Shown: positions 1 through 6,818, counted from the stretch's first letter. The stretch: 7,519 nucleotides of DNA from Candidatus Poribacteria bacterium (GCA_002687025.1 NYZG01000324.1:1-7519); one strand, 5' to 3'. Notes: a model not told the origin generated them from the sequence alone. Translations and numbers: made by a program.

Positions 1-459
1 CGGTTCGTCGCTGGCGACATGTTCGCGGCGCCGTTTCCCTCGGGCGTGTTCGACTTCGCGGTGAATGTCTGGACGCTGCACGCCGTCGGCGAGCAGGAGT
101 TGCGCGATCGGAGTCTCGCCGAGATGTGGCGCGTCCTCCGACCGGGCGGATGGGCGTTCCTGCACAATGAGCGTAGCCGTGACGATGTCCGCACAGATGA
201 CGTGGTGACGGTCGAAACCGACACGTGGAACATCGGCGATCGCACCGTGCGGCTTACACGTCCCGACCAGAGCGAGGTCGAGGTGAGTGTTCCCGGCTTC
301 ATGCCCGAGGGGTTGACGGGACGCCGCACCCTTGGCGAGCATGTCGAGGAGGTCGAGCGGGCGGGGTTCGACATCACTCGCGCCGAGGAGCAGAACGTGC
401 AGCCCAACCCGGATGTGCCCGAGAACCCGATGATGTTCGTGTTCGCCCGGAAGCCGTAG
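1..459 (+). CDS. Class I SAM-dependent methyltransferase, C-terminal part (5' end outside window)
   Basis: The reading frame is open from base 1 to the TAG at 457-459, giving 152 visible residues, so the gene begins upstream of the window. The SAM-binding glycine motif I and the acidic residue of motif II are therefore not visible. What is visible is the second half of a Rossmann-type methyltransferase: an acidic Asp6 followed by a PFPSGVFDFAV stretch (residues 11-21; the usual 'lPf.d.sFD.v' motif before strand 4), and RVLRPGGWAFLHNE at 44-57, the typical post-motif III helix, turn and strand 5. A short insertion (about 58-110) precedes a C-terminal helix and strand ending FVFARKP. In this superfamily the enzyme transfers a methyl group from S-adenosylmethionine. 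The substrate cannot be told from this part. The next gene starts 39 bp downstream. The ATG at 19 is internal to the domain and not the real start. Confidence 0.85.
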   Translation, partial: RFVAGDMFAAPFPSGVFDFAVNVWTLHAVGEQELRDRSLAEMWRVLRPGGWAFLHNERSRDDVRTDDVVTVETDTWNIGDRTVRLTRPDQSEVEVSVPGFMPEGLTGRRTLGEHVEEVERAGFDITRAEEQNVQPNPDVPENPMMFVFARKP

Positions 460-498
460 CATGAATGCTTCTGGCGTGAGTGACGTGGAGGGCCGGCC

Positions 499-1533
499 AT
501 GCGCACGGTCGCGGTGACGGGGGCTACCGGCCGCCTTGGGGCCAACCTCGTGTCGGCCCTGCTGGACAGAGGCTACGCCGTGCGGGGGTTGGTGATTCCC
601 GACGACCCCAAGCGCGCGAAGATGGACTCGTTCGACGTTGAGATCGTCGAAGGAGACATTCGCGACGAATCCGTCTGCCGTCGTCTGCTGGACGGCGTCG
701 ATGGCGCCGTGCACACCGCGAACTTGGTCGGCATACCGTCCGGCATGGCCCGGGACACGTTCTTCGACATCAACGTGAAGGGCACGCTGGCTCTCGTCGA
801 AGCCGCAGCGGAACGGTCAGATTCGCTGGAGCGGTTCGTGCACGTGAGTTCCGACGCGGTGTATCCGATGGGCAACCATGATTCGAGGCCCGACTATGCG
901 CCTATCGATGAGGGCCATCCGAAGCGGCCGGCCGGTCTGTACGCGCTCACCAAGGCGCTGAACGAGCAGACTGTGGAGTCGTACCACGCGTCGCACGGCC
1001 TGCGGACGACGATGATCCGCCCGGCCGGTATGTTCGCGGGGGCCGAAGTGCTGGGTCGATGGACCGTCGGGTTCGTTCTGGCACTGTTGCGGGGCTCCTC
1101 GCGAAACCCCAGCAGCGGGATACACCATCCCGACCTCGCCCAGGCCATCGCCGCGATCGAAGCGGACGCGTCGCCGGACGACCTGTGCGCGGCCCGCGAC
1201 CGCGAGGGCCGGCCGTGGCTCTACTCGCCCGCAGACGCGCGAGACGTGGCGCACGCGTGCGTTTGCGCGCTAGAGCGCCCCGAGGCGGTCGGTGAGGCGT
1301 TCAACGCAGCCGTCCCGCAGCCGTTCGCCTTCGACGAGGTCGCCGGGTACCTGTCGCAGCGCAGTGGCGCCGCGGTGTACCAATGCGTCGTGCCGACGCG
1401 TTGGGTGTACTGGTCGGACGTCCGCAAGGCGCAGACGCTCATCGGCTACGATCCGCAGGGCACGCTGGACCGTGTCTTTGAGACGGCGCTCGCGCACCGG
1501 GCGGGAGACGCCGTCGACGTCGTACCCGCGTAG
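499..1533 (+). CDS. NAD(P)-dependent epimerase/dehydratase family protein (extended SDR)
   Basis: A complete 344-residue protein, the usual length for extended short-chain dehydrogenases. The start is ATG 499, preceded by GGAGGG at 487-492 with a 6-nt spacer. The N-terminal Rossmann fold shows the cofactor motif TGATGRLG (residues 7-14), Asp53 in the VEGDIRD strand, and a VSSDAVYP strand (116-123) carrying the catalytic serine region. The catalytic pair Tyr148 and Lys152 is in YALTK. The middle has IRPAGMF, the usual post-catalytic strand. The C-terminal substrate domain ends with the common SDVRKAQTLIGYDP segment. Such enzymes oxidise, reduce or epimerise nucleotide sugars, steroids or other alcohols and ketones, probably in the cytoplasm. 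The substrate is not apparent. The N-terminus and the overall look resemble the 3-beta-HSD/dihydroflavonol-reductase and sugar-epimerase branches equally. The stop lies 21 bp before the ATG of the prolyl oligopeptidase, consistent with co-transcription. Confidence 0.93.
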   Translation: MRTVAVTGATGRLGANLVSALLDRGYAVRGLVIPDDPKRAKMDSFDVEIVEGDIRDESVCRRLLDGVDGAVHTANLVGIPSGMARDTFFDINVKGTLALVEAAAERSDSLERFVHVSSDAVYPMGNHDSRPDYAPIDEGHPKRPAGLYALTKALNEQTVESYHASHGLRTTMIRPAGMFAGAEVLGRWTVGFVLALLRGSSRNPSSGIHHPDLAQAIAAIEADASPDDLCAARDREGRPWLYSPADARDVAHACVCALERPEAVGEAFNAAVPQPFAFDEVAGYLSQRSGAAVYQCVVPTRWVYWSDVRKAQTLIGYDPQGTLDRVFETALAHRAGDAVDVVPA

Positions 1534-1541
1534 CGGGTGAT

Positions 1542-1557
1542 AGGGAGAGAGACCATG
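1542..1557 (+). promoter_or_regulatory. Ribosome binding site deciding the long start of the prolyl oligopeptidase
   Basis: AGGGAG at 1542-1547 stands 7 nt before ATG 1555. The first start codon of the open frame, GTG 1537, lies upstream of this site and has no purine-rich stretch at the right distance. The long protein form therefore begins at 1555, which also gives a 21-bp gap to the preceding stop. Confidence 0.75.
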
Positions 1558-3795
1558 GCATCAGACGGGCGCCGTACTACCGTCGACGCTGAGGGTGATG
1601 GTCCGGCGCGCCTTGGGCCCGGCACCCGCGCCGTAGCGGCGTCGCGGTGGGCAGTTGCGCTGGTCCTCGGCCTGATCTCGGTCGTAGGAGCAGGCATGGC
1701 GTCGGATCGCATCGGCGGCGCGATCGAGTACCCCGCAACGCGCCGCGTCGACCACGTCGACACGCACCACGGGCGCGCGGTGGCAGACCCATACAGGTGG
1801 CTTGAAGATGATGTCCGGGAGTCGGAGGACGTCGCGGCGTGGGTGGCGGCTCAGAACGTCGTCACGGCCGGTGTCCTCAGTGCCATACCTACCCGACGAC
1901 GCATCACAGAGCGCCTCACCGCGCTGTGGGACTACGAGAGACACAGCACTCCATTCAGGCGCGGGGGCCAATACTACTACCGTCACAACGACGGCTTACA
2001 GAACCAGAGGGTGCTGTACACACAGGATACCCTCGACGGCGATGCGCGCGTGTTCATCGATCCGAACACGTGGTCGGATGACGGCACGGTCGCGTTGTCC
2101 GCGACGGTGTTCAGCGACGACGGCCGGTACGTCGCGTATGGCGTCTCGGAGGCCGGGTCGGATTGGAAGACCTGGCGCGTGATGGACATCGGATCCGGCG
2201 ACACCCTTGCCGACGAAGTGCGGTGGGCCAAATACGGCGACGTGGCGTGGGCCAAGGACGGGCGCGGGTTCTTCTACGGTCGCTTCGACTCACCCGAGGA
2301 AGGCGACGAATACCAGGACCTGAACTTCAACCACAAGGTCTACTACCACCGCGTCGGCGCCGCGCAGGCGCACGATGTGCTGGTCTACGCGCGACCCGAC
2401 AACCCGGAGTGGGAATTCGTCCCGCGCGTTACGTATGACGGACGGTATCTCATCCTCACGATATGGAAGGGCACCGACAGCAAGCACCGCGTCGTGTATC
2501 GTGACCTCGACGAGCCCTACGCCACGCCCGTCGATCTCGTGACGGACTTCGAGCACGAGTACAGCTTCGTGGGGAACGATGGGCCGCTGTTCTACTTCGA
2601 GACGGACAGGGGTGCCCCGCGACGCCGCCTGGTCGCGGTGGATATACGCCGACCCGAGGAGTCACAGCACGGTGAGGTGATCGCCGAGAGCGAGGACACG
2701 CTGACCAGCGTGCGTCTCATCAACAACCTGTTCGTGGCGACGTACCTCCACGACGCGCAAACGCAGGTCAGGATCTATGCCAAGGATGGATCCCACGTGC
2801 GCGACGTGCTTCTTCCCGGCATCGGCGTGGCGTCAGGATTCCGCGGCCGGCCCAGCGATACCGAGACATTCTACGCCTTCAGTAGCTTCGCCGTGCCGAC
2901 GACGATCTATCGGTACGACATGGTTAGGGGCGAGAGCAGGCTGCTGCGCGCCTCCGAGGCGGATGTCGATTCAGACGCCTACGCGACGCGCCAGGTCTTC
3001 TACCGGAGCAAGGACGGGACGCGCGTCCCGATGTTCATCACGCACCGCGTGGGCCTCGAACTGGACGGGTCGAACGCGACGCTGCGTTACGGCTACGGCG
3101 GCTTCAATGCGTCGATGAGGCCCTTTTTCTCGATCGCCCGACTCGCGTGGATGGAGATGGGTGGCGTATTCGCGCTGGCGAACCTGCGCGGAGGCGGCGA
3201 ATACGGCGAGGAATGGCACAAGGCCGGCACGAAGCTGAACAAGCAGAACGTGTTCGATAACTTCATCGGCGCCGCCGAGTGGCTGATCGACGAGGGCTAC
3301 ACGCGGCCGGCGAAGCTGGCGATTCAGGGGGCGAGCAACGGCGGCCTCCTTGTCGGCGCGGCGATGACGCAGAGGCCGGAGCTATTCGGGGCGTGCCTGC
3401 CCGCCGTCGGCGTGATGGACATGCTCCGGTTCCATCTCTTCACTGCCGGCCGGTACTGGGTGGATGACTACGGCAGTGCCGACGACCCCGACGAATTCGC
3501 GGCCCTGCTGGCATATTCGCCCTACCATTCCCTACGTGAGGGCGTGCGGTATCCGGCGACGCTCGTGACGACCGCGGACACGGACGACCGAGTCGTGCCG
3601 GGGCACAGCTTCAAGTTCGCCGCCGCGCTTCAGCACGCGCAGGCCGGCGACGCGCCGACGCTCATACGGATCGAGACGCGCGCCGGTCACGGGGCAGGTA
3701 AGCCTACATCGAAGGCGATAGAAGAGGCGGCCGACCAGTGGGCGTTCCTTACACACGCGTTGGAGATGGACCTGCCCGACGGGTACCCACGTTGA
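1555..3795 (+). CDS. Prolyl oligopeptidase, peptidase family S9A, with N-terminal export/anchor segment
   Basis: Serine peptidase that cleaves short peptides after proline; 746 residues from ATG 1555. This start is favoured over GTG 1537 because AGGGAG (1542-1547) sits 7 nt before it. Residues 1-31 are polar, 32-48 are hydrophobic (WAVALVLGLISVVGAGM) and an AGMA-S site follows, so a signal peptide or membrane anchor is likely. The family domain starts near residue 53 (IEYPATRRVDH). The N-terminal propeller region contains hallmarks such as DPYRWLEDD, LQNQRVLYTQD and DDGTVALS. The C-terminal hydrolase domain shows YGYGGFN (oxyanion tyrosine), NLRGGGEYGEEWH, the nucleophile Ser594 in GASNGG, the substrate-pocket Trp in YWVDDYG, Asp677 and Arg679 in DDRVVP, and His712 in RAGHGAGKP. 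The catalytic triad is complete. Similarity to the animal enzyme, recalled from memory, is very strong throughout. Most bacterial members are periplasmic and act in peptide breakdown. The next gene starts 43 bp downstream. A second possible start is at 1696. Confidence 0.96.
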   Translation: MASDGRRTTVDAEGDGPARLGPGTRAVAASRWAVALVLGLISVVGAGMASDRIGGAIEYPATRRVDHVDTHHGRAVADPYRWLEDDVRESEDVAAWVAAQNVVTAGVLSAIPTRRRITERLTALWDYERHSTPFRRGGQYYYRHNDGLQNQRVLYTQDTLDGDARVFIDPNTWSDDGTVALSATVFSDDGRYVAYGVSEAGSDWKTWRVMDIGSGDTLADEVRWAKYGDVAWAKDGRGFFYGRFDSPEEGDEYQDLNFNHKVYYHRVGAAQAHDVLVYARPDNPEWEFVPRVTYDGRYLILTIWKGTDSKHRVVYRDLDEPYATPVDLVTDFEHEYSFVGNDGPLFYFETDRGAPRRRLVAVDIRRPEESQHGEVIAESEDTLTSVRLINNLFVATYLHDAQTQVRIYAKDGSHVRDVLLPGIGVASGFRGRPSDTETFYAFSSFAVPTTIYRYDMVRGESRLLRASEADVDSDAYATRQVFYRSKDGTRVPMFITHRVGLELDGSNATLRYGYGGFNASMRPFFSIARLAWMEMGGVFALANLRGGGEYGEEWHKAGTKLNKQNVFDNFIGAAEWLIDEGYTRPAKLAIQGASNGGLLVGAAMTQRPELFGACLPAVGVMDMLRFHLFTAGRYWVDDYGSADDPDEFAALLAYSPYHSLREGVRYPATLVTTADTDDRVVPGHSFKFAAALQHAQAGDAPTLIRIETRAGHGAGKPTSKAIEEAADQWAFLTHALEMDLPDGYPR
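1686..1698 (+). promoter_or_regulatory. Possible second ribosome binding site and internal start (ATG 1696) in the prolyl oligopeptidase gene
   Basis: AGGAG at 1686-1690 lies 5 nt before an in-frame ATG at 1696. Starting here would give a 699-residue protein beginning MASDRIGGAIEYP. That removes the whole hydrophobic segment while keeping all of the family domain, whose usual length is about 700 residues. The bases also encode residues of the hydrophobic segment (VGAG), so the match to a Shine-Dalgarno may be chance: GGA/GCA codons for glycine and alanine readily give it. Confidence 0.4.
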
Positions 3796-3824
3796 CGCCG
3801 TGCCCCGAGCGCGCCAGGGCCTGT

Positions 3825-3841
3825 AGGGAGTGGCGGTAGTG
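3825..3841 (+). promoter_or_regulatory. Ribosome binding site deciding the methyltransferase start
   Basis: AGGGAG at 3825-3830 is followed after 8 nt by GTG 3839. The first in-frame GTG, at 3830, shares its first base with the site and cannot be served by it. The start is therefore placed at 3839, three codons in. Confidence 0.6.
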
Positions 3842-4672
3842 GCCGACGACGAGACACGCGACGGCGATCTGCGGACGCGCATGCGCCGCTTCTACGCGTC
3901 CTCGGAGACGTACAAGGGCCTGCTCGACGCTCACGACGAGTCGTACTCCGCGCCGTACGTGAATCTCGTCCGTCGCTACGCAGGTCGACGCGCGCGGCTT
4001 CTGGAGTTGGGCGGGGGAAACGGGGTCGCCGCTCGGATGCTGGTCGAGTGCGGCTTCTCGGTGGTGGGCACGGACCTGTCCCCGTTGTTCCTGCGCGACG
4101 CGGCCGCATCGCAGCGACCCGCGCTCGCTTACGCGGTATGCGACGGCTTCGACCTTCCCTTCCCCGACGACGCCTTCGAAATCGTGTGCTCGAACGAGTA
4201 CCTGGAGCATGTCCCGGACGCGGAAGCGGCCCTCAATGAGATGGCGCGCGTGACGGCGCCGGGCGGCCGCGTCATGGTCATGGGCCCGAACCTGTGCTCG
4301 CCGTTCCTGCCGCTTCGCGAGGGCATCCAGGCGCTGCGAGGTCGGCGCGACGGCCTCATCTGGACGGACGGCCCGCGCGACGCGTGGCGACAAGTACGGC
4401 GGAACATCGCGGTCGTCGCCGACAAGAAGCGACGCTCGGAACCGCAGTTCCTGCACCGTGCCCCCGACCTCGAGGACCAGATCATTGGCGGCGACGCGGA
4501 CAGCGCGTATCTGGCGACACCGGCCGATATGGAGACGTACTTCCAGGCGCGTGGATGGCAAGTGATCGCCCTTGCGTCGGGAAACAGTTGGAAGGGACGG
4601 CTGGTGGCCACGGTCATGCCGCGATACGCCCCGTACCTGTCGGTGGTCGCCGAGAAGCCGCCGTCGCCCTAG
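3839..4672 (+). CDS. Class I SAM-dependent methyltransferase (Methyltransf_11-like)
   Basis: A complete methyltransferase of 277 residues from GTG 3839. I prefer this start over GTG 3830 because AGGGAG (3825-3830) overlaps the first GTG but sits 8 nt before the second. A helical lead-in (RMRRFYASSETYKGLLDAH) precedes the Rossmann fold. Motif I is LELGGGNG (residues 55-62), Asp79 in VVGTDLSP is the motif II acidic residue that contacts the SAM ribose, LPFPDDAFEIV begins at 106, and NEYLEHVPD follows. APGGRVMVMGP (140-150) is the post-III region. The C-terminal 120 residues hold a longer insertion with basic and acidic stretches (DKKRRSEPQFLHRAPDLED) before a final TPADMETYFQARGWQV segment, as often seen in enzymes acting on small molecules or glycans. 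The substrate is unknown. It does not look like a duplicate of the methyltransferase at the window start. It ends 28 bp before the stop of the convergent lipoprotein gene. Confidence 0.92.
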   Translation: MADDETRDGDLRTRMRRFYASSETYKGLLDAHDESYSAPYVNLVRRYAGRRARLLELGGGNGVAARMLVECGFSVVGTDLSPLFLRDAAASQRPALAYAVCDGFDLPFPDDAFEIVCSNEYLEHVPDAEAALNEMARVTAPGGRVMVMGPNLCSPFLPLREGIQALRGRRDGLIWTDGPRDAWRQVRRNIAVVADKKRRSEPQFLHRAPDLEDQIIGGDADSAYLATPADMETYFQARGWQVIALASGNSWKGRLVATVMPRYAPYLSVVAEKPPSP

Positions 4673-4700
4673 AGCTGCTCGCGTGGGCGGCGGCCGCGGG

Positions 4701-6056
4701 TCAGTCGAATGTGCGCACGTTCCAGAACGCCGTGTCGCCCGGGGCGACCGTCACGCCGGGCAGCGTTTCCGTGCGTCGCCCCCGGCCGCCAGCGTCCGAG
4801 AACGCCATGCGAACATCGTGCGTTCCGGGCGGAACGGGCACACGCGCGACCGAGATGAGGCACGGCAACGTCTGCCAGCTCCGCGTGTCGGCGACCTCCG
4901 AGGCCACGTTGAACGCGTTCACGAGCCACCCGGCGACGGCATTCTTCTTCTTCGCCCGGCGGTAGGCCAGGTACTTCAGCAGACTGCGTGCAGCGGTGCG
5001 GAGGAGAACCGTCCCCTGCTCGCTCTCGAACGTGTCGGTCATCACGCGGTCTAGATCCTCGACGCGCGTCGCGCTCACGGATTGGTCCGCGACGCCGACA
5101 TCCATGCGGGTCAGCGTCGGCCGCTCGGAGGCGTAGCTGGGCAGGGCCACCCTCAGCAGGTATTCCAGTTCGGCATCCTCGTAGGTGATATGCCGGCGCT
5201 CGACGACGGTGTCGGCGAAGCTCCACACCTCGCGCTCGACGAATTCGTCGCCGCTAAGGATCGGGAGGATGATGTCCTCGGCGAACTTCCGTGGCGCGTA
5301 TCCGCTCTCGTGGAACAGGACGATCTCCCCCCAGCCGTCGGGGACGTCCGGGGGTTCGCCGTACAGCTCGACGTACTTCTCGGCATCGTCGTCGAATCCG
5401 AGCCCGCGCGCCAGCCGTACGAGCCGGTGGCCGATGTCCCCGGGCGGCCGCACGCCGTACGCGTCGGAGTAGCGGACGTACCCGGTCTCGGCCCATCGGT
5501 AGGCTATGTACGCGTCGTTCCAATCGCCTGCCCACTCGTAGAGAATGCCCGAGAAGTAGGCGAAGAACGCGGCCCCCGCGAACTCGTACTTGTCGTCCGC
5601 GTCCGCGTACGAGCGCAGCAAGCTGCCGGCCCTGCGCACCTCGACAAGCGCGTCGTCGGGTAGTCCCAGGTAGACGTAATTCAGGGCGCGGTAGTAGTGG
5701 ATTAGCAGGCGCTCGTAGCGCGTCCCGGCGTACGGCCGCACCGTGTCGGACGTCAGGAGGGCCGCCGCCTCCCGGCTGATGTGCCTCGTGTAGAGGTCCT
5801 CTGCGATGTACTCCGCGATCTCGAAGGCGGCGTTGCTCTGGTCGAACTCCCCGGCATAGTGCGCCACGAGACCTACCTCGAGGAGGTAGGGCAGCGATAG
5901 GTCCGGGTCGGCCTTGAGCTGTTCGAGCGACGTCCCGTAGTCACCGGACGCGAGCGAGCCGCGCAACTCCTGCATGCTGTAGGAGGCGCACCCGCCGGAC
6001 ACCAGAACCAGCGCCGCCAGGCAGAGGAGGAGCCGCCGCAGTCTGCGCGGGGACAT
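4701..6056 (-). CDS. COG3014-type lipoprotein with TPR-like helical repeats
   Basis: A 451-residue protein starting at ATG 6056-6054, with GAGAGG 9 nt upstream. The first 23 residues form a lipoprotein signal: MSPRRLRR, a leucine-rich core and the lipobox VSGGC, with Cys23 as the lipidation site. No Asp follows the cysteine, so the outer membrane is the likely location. Helical repeats of TPR character can be seen around 64-82 (HYAGEFDQSNAAFE), 120-145 (HYYRALNYVYLGLPDDALVE) and 160-190 (FFAYFSGILYEWAGDWNDAY). A family-typical GWGEIVLFHESGYAPRK stretch (241-257) follows. The C-terminal part has LPSY, a conserved helix around 350-372 ending RRAKKKN, and DTRSWQTLP (390-398) before a beta-rich end. 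I recognise this as the COG3014 kind of uncharacterised lipoprotein, which is commonly found beside LpoB-like lipoproteins. That is the arrangement here: the LpoB-like gene ends 39 bp upstream. The exact biochemical role is unknown; scaffolding of an envelope complex is an inference. Confidence 0.82.
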   Translation of the reverse strand: MSPRRLRRLLLCLAALVLVSGGCASYSMQELRGSLASGDYGTSLEQLKADPDLSLPYLLEVGLVAHYAGEFDQSNAAFEIAEYIAEDLYTRHISREAAALLTSDTVRPYAGTRYERLLIHYYRALNYVYLGLPDDALVEVRRAGSLLRSYADADDKYEFAGAAFFAYFSGILYEWAGDWNDAYIAYRWAETGYVRYSDAYGVRPPGDIGHRLVRLARGLGFDDDAEKYVELYGEPPDVPDGWGEIVLFHESGYAPRKFAEDIILPILSGDEFVEREVWSFADTVVERRHITYEDAELEYLLRVALPSYASERPTLTRMDVGVADQSVSATRVEDLDRVMTDTFESEQGTVLLRTAARSLLKYLAYRRAKKKNAVAGWLVNAFNVASEVADTRSWQTLPCLISVARVPVPPGTHDVRMAFSDAGGRGRRTETLPGVTVAPGDTAFWNVRTFD

Positions 6057-6095
6057 ATCGCGATGCCTCTCGACCGAGTGGGAGATGGTCGCGGC

Positions 6096-6704
6096 CTACA
6101 GCGCGGTTCGTTTCCTCTCGACGAACTTCTTGATCTTGTCCTGACCCAGCCAGATCTTCTCGTTCGTCTCGATGTCGGTCAGCTCCAGGTCTGTCTGGTA
6201 GAACAGGACCTGCTTGCCGCCCTCGCGGTCCTCGATCGTATTGACCTCGCCGGTCATCATGTAGTCGGCGCCCTTTTCCTGTCCCATCTGCTTGATGGTG
6301 TCGAGGCTGGCGAACTTGCGCTGATCTTCTTTCTCGTCGCGCAGTTCGCCGCGCTCCTGCGCGCTCGACACGACCGAAACGCGGCCCGAATTGATGAAGG
6401 CGCGCTCGATATCCGCCACGAACGTGCCGACGGGGATGTGTTCCATGCTCCGGTTGCGTATCGCGCCCACGATCACGACGGGTCGGGCGCCCTCAGCCCT
6501 GGTCATGTGTTGCGTGATCCAGGGGTGGTTCAGGCAGTCGAGGACCATCGTCTCGGACACTTGGCGCGAATCTGTGTCGTTCCACCGCCCGGAAAGGTCG
6601 ATCACCTCACTCGGGTCGATGCGGGCCACGGACTTGGACGAGCCGCACCCTAAGGCGACGAGTATCGCCAGCGCTGTAGGAGCGAGAAGCAGATGCCGTT
6701 TCAT
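6096..6704 (-). CDS. LpoB-like outer-membrane lipoprotein (penicillin-binding protein activator family)
   Basis: A 202-residue lipoprotein. ATG 6704-6702 is chosen because AGGGGA (6716-6711 on the minus strand) lies 6 nt upstream and the protein then begins with a proper signal, MKRHLLLAPTALAILVALGC. Cys20 is the lipidation site, and no Asp follows it. The open frame extends 46 codons further upstream but encodes nothing signal-like. Residues 28-62 carry DLSGRWNDTDS and a helix ending CLNHPWI, a conserved block of LpoB-like proteins outside enterobacteria. The C-terminal domain (about 74-195) has VVIVGAIRNRSMEHI, IERAFINSGRVSVVS, KGADYMMTGEVN and LELTDIETNEKIWLGQ. The last two correspond to GAHYVLYSSASGNVN and LMLVQTGEIIWSGK of E. 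coli LpoB. In E. coli this domain binds and activates PBP1B for cell wall synthesis. Here that role is inferred by family only, since no penicillin-binding protein gene is in the window. It is the first gene of a minus-strand pair. Confidence 0.86.
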   Translation of the reverse strand: MKRHLLLAPTALAILVALGCGSSKSVARIDPSEVIDLSGRWNDTDSRQVSETMVLDCLNHPWITQHMTRAEGARPVVIVGAIRNRSMEHIPVGTFVADIERAFINSGRVSVVSSAQERGELRDEKEDQRKFASLDTIKQMGQEKGADYMMTGEVNTIEDREGGKQVLFYQTDLELTDIETNEKIWLGQDKIKKFVERKRTAL

Positions 6705-6745
6705 GGCCGTTCCCCTAGAATATGGATGCGAGGTCGCGTCGCCGC

Positions 6746-6779
6746 GTGTACCCCGTAGGATACACCGTTCTCTCGTGTA
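6746..6779. repeat. Cluster of GTGTA/TACAC inverted half-sites (operator-like)
   Basis: GTGTA at 6746-6750, TACAC at 6761-6765 and GTGTA at 6775-6779 alternate in orientation with start-to-start spacing of 15 and 14 bp. The first two form an imperfect 20-bp dyad, GTGTACCCCGTAGGATACAC, with a CC/GG inner pair, one mismatch and a 4-base centre. The cluster is 42-75 bp upstream of the LpoB-like start, a usual place for an operator. No known regulator's site is recognised. Confidence 0.4.
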
Positions 6780-6782
6780 ACG

Positions 6783-6801
6783 AATCTCCGCGCCGGAGGT
6801 T
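6783..6801 (+). repeat. Hairpin in the leader of the membrane coiled-coil gene
   Basis: AATCTCCG, loop CGC, CGGAGGTT: eight base pairs including one G-T wobble that would only pair in plus-strand RNA. No T-run follows, so it is not a standard intrinsic terminator. It may be a leader structure of the gene at 6896 if transcription starts upstream of 6783. Confidence 0.35.
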
Positions 6802-6818
6802 ATAGCTGTAGGGAGCTT

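Noticed and set aside
817..1254. 145-codon minus-strand frame within the dehydrogenase gene
   Set aside because: Shadow of the SDR gene; the sense frame has cofactor and catalytic motifs.
3749..4561. Long antisense open frame of 270 codons opposite the second methyltransferase
   Set aside because: It mirrors a gene with complete methyltransferase motifs, is rich in Arg/Ala/His/Val as shadow frames in GC-rich DNA are, and shows no domain or ribosome site.
4673..4700. Possible bidirectional terminator between the convergent genes
   Set aside because: The 28 bp hold only a short GCGGCCGC palindrome (4690-4697) with no longer stem and no T-run on either side.
4294..4965. 223-codon plus-strand frame spanning the methyltransferase end and the convergent lipoprotein gene
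   Set aside because: It lies in the wrong frame of two well-supported genes. Its Phe run near the end is just the complement of the Lys-Lys-Lys codons of the lipoprotein.
6063..6653. 196-codon plus-strand frame opposite the LpoB-like gene
   Set aside because: The opposite strand encodes a recognisable LpoB-like protein with signal peptide and ribosome site; this frame has neither.
6806..6815. Second copy of CTGTAGGGAG, identical to the ribosome site region at 3821-3830
   Set aside because: No start codon follows within a usable distance, so it is most likely chance reuse of a Shine-Dalgarno-like decamer.
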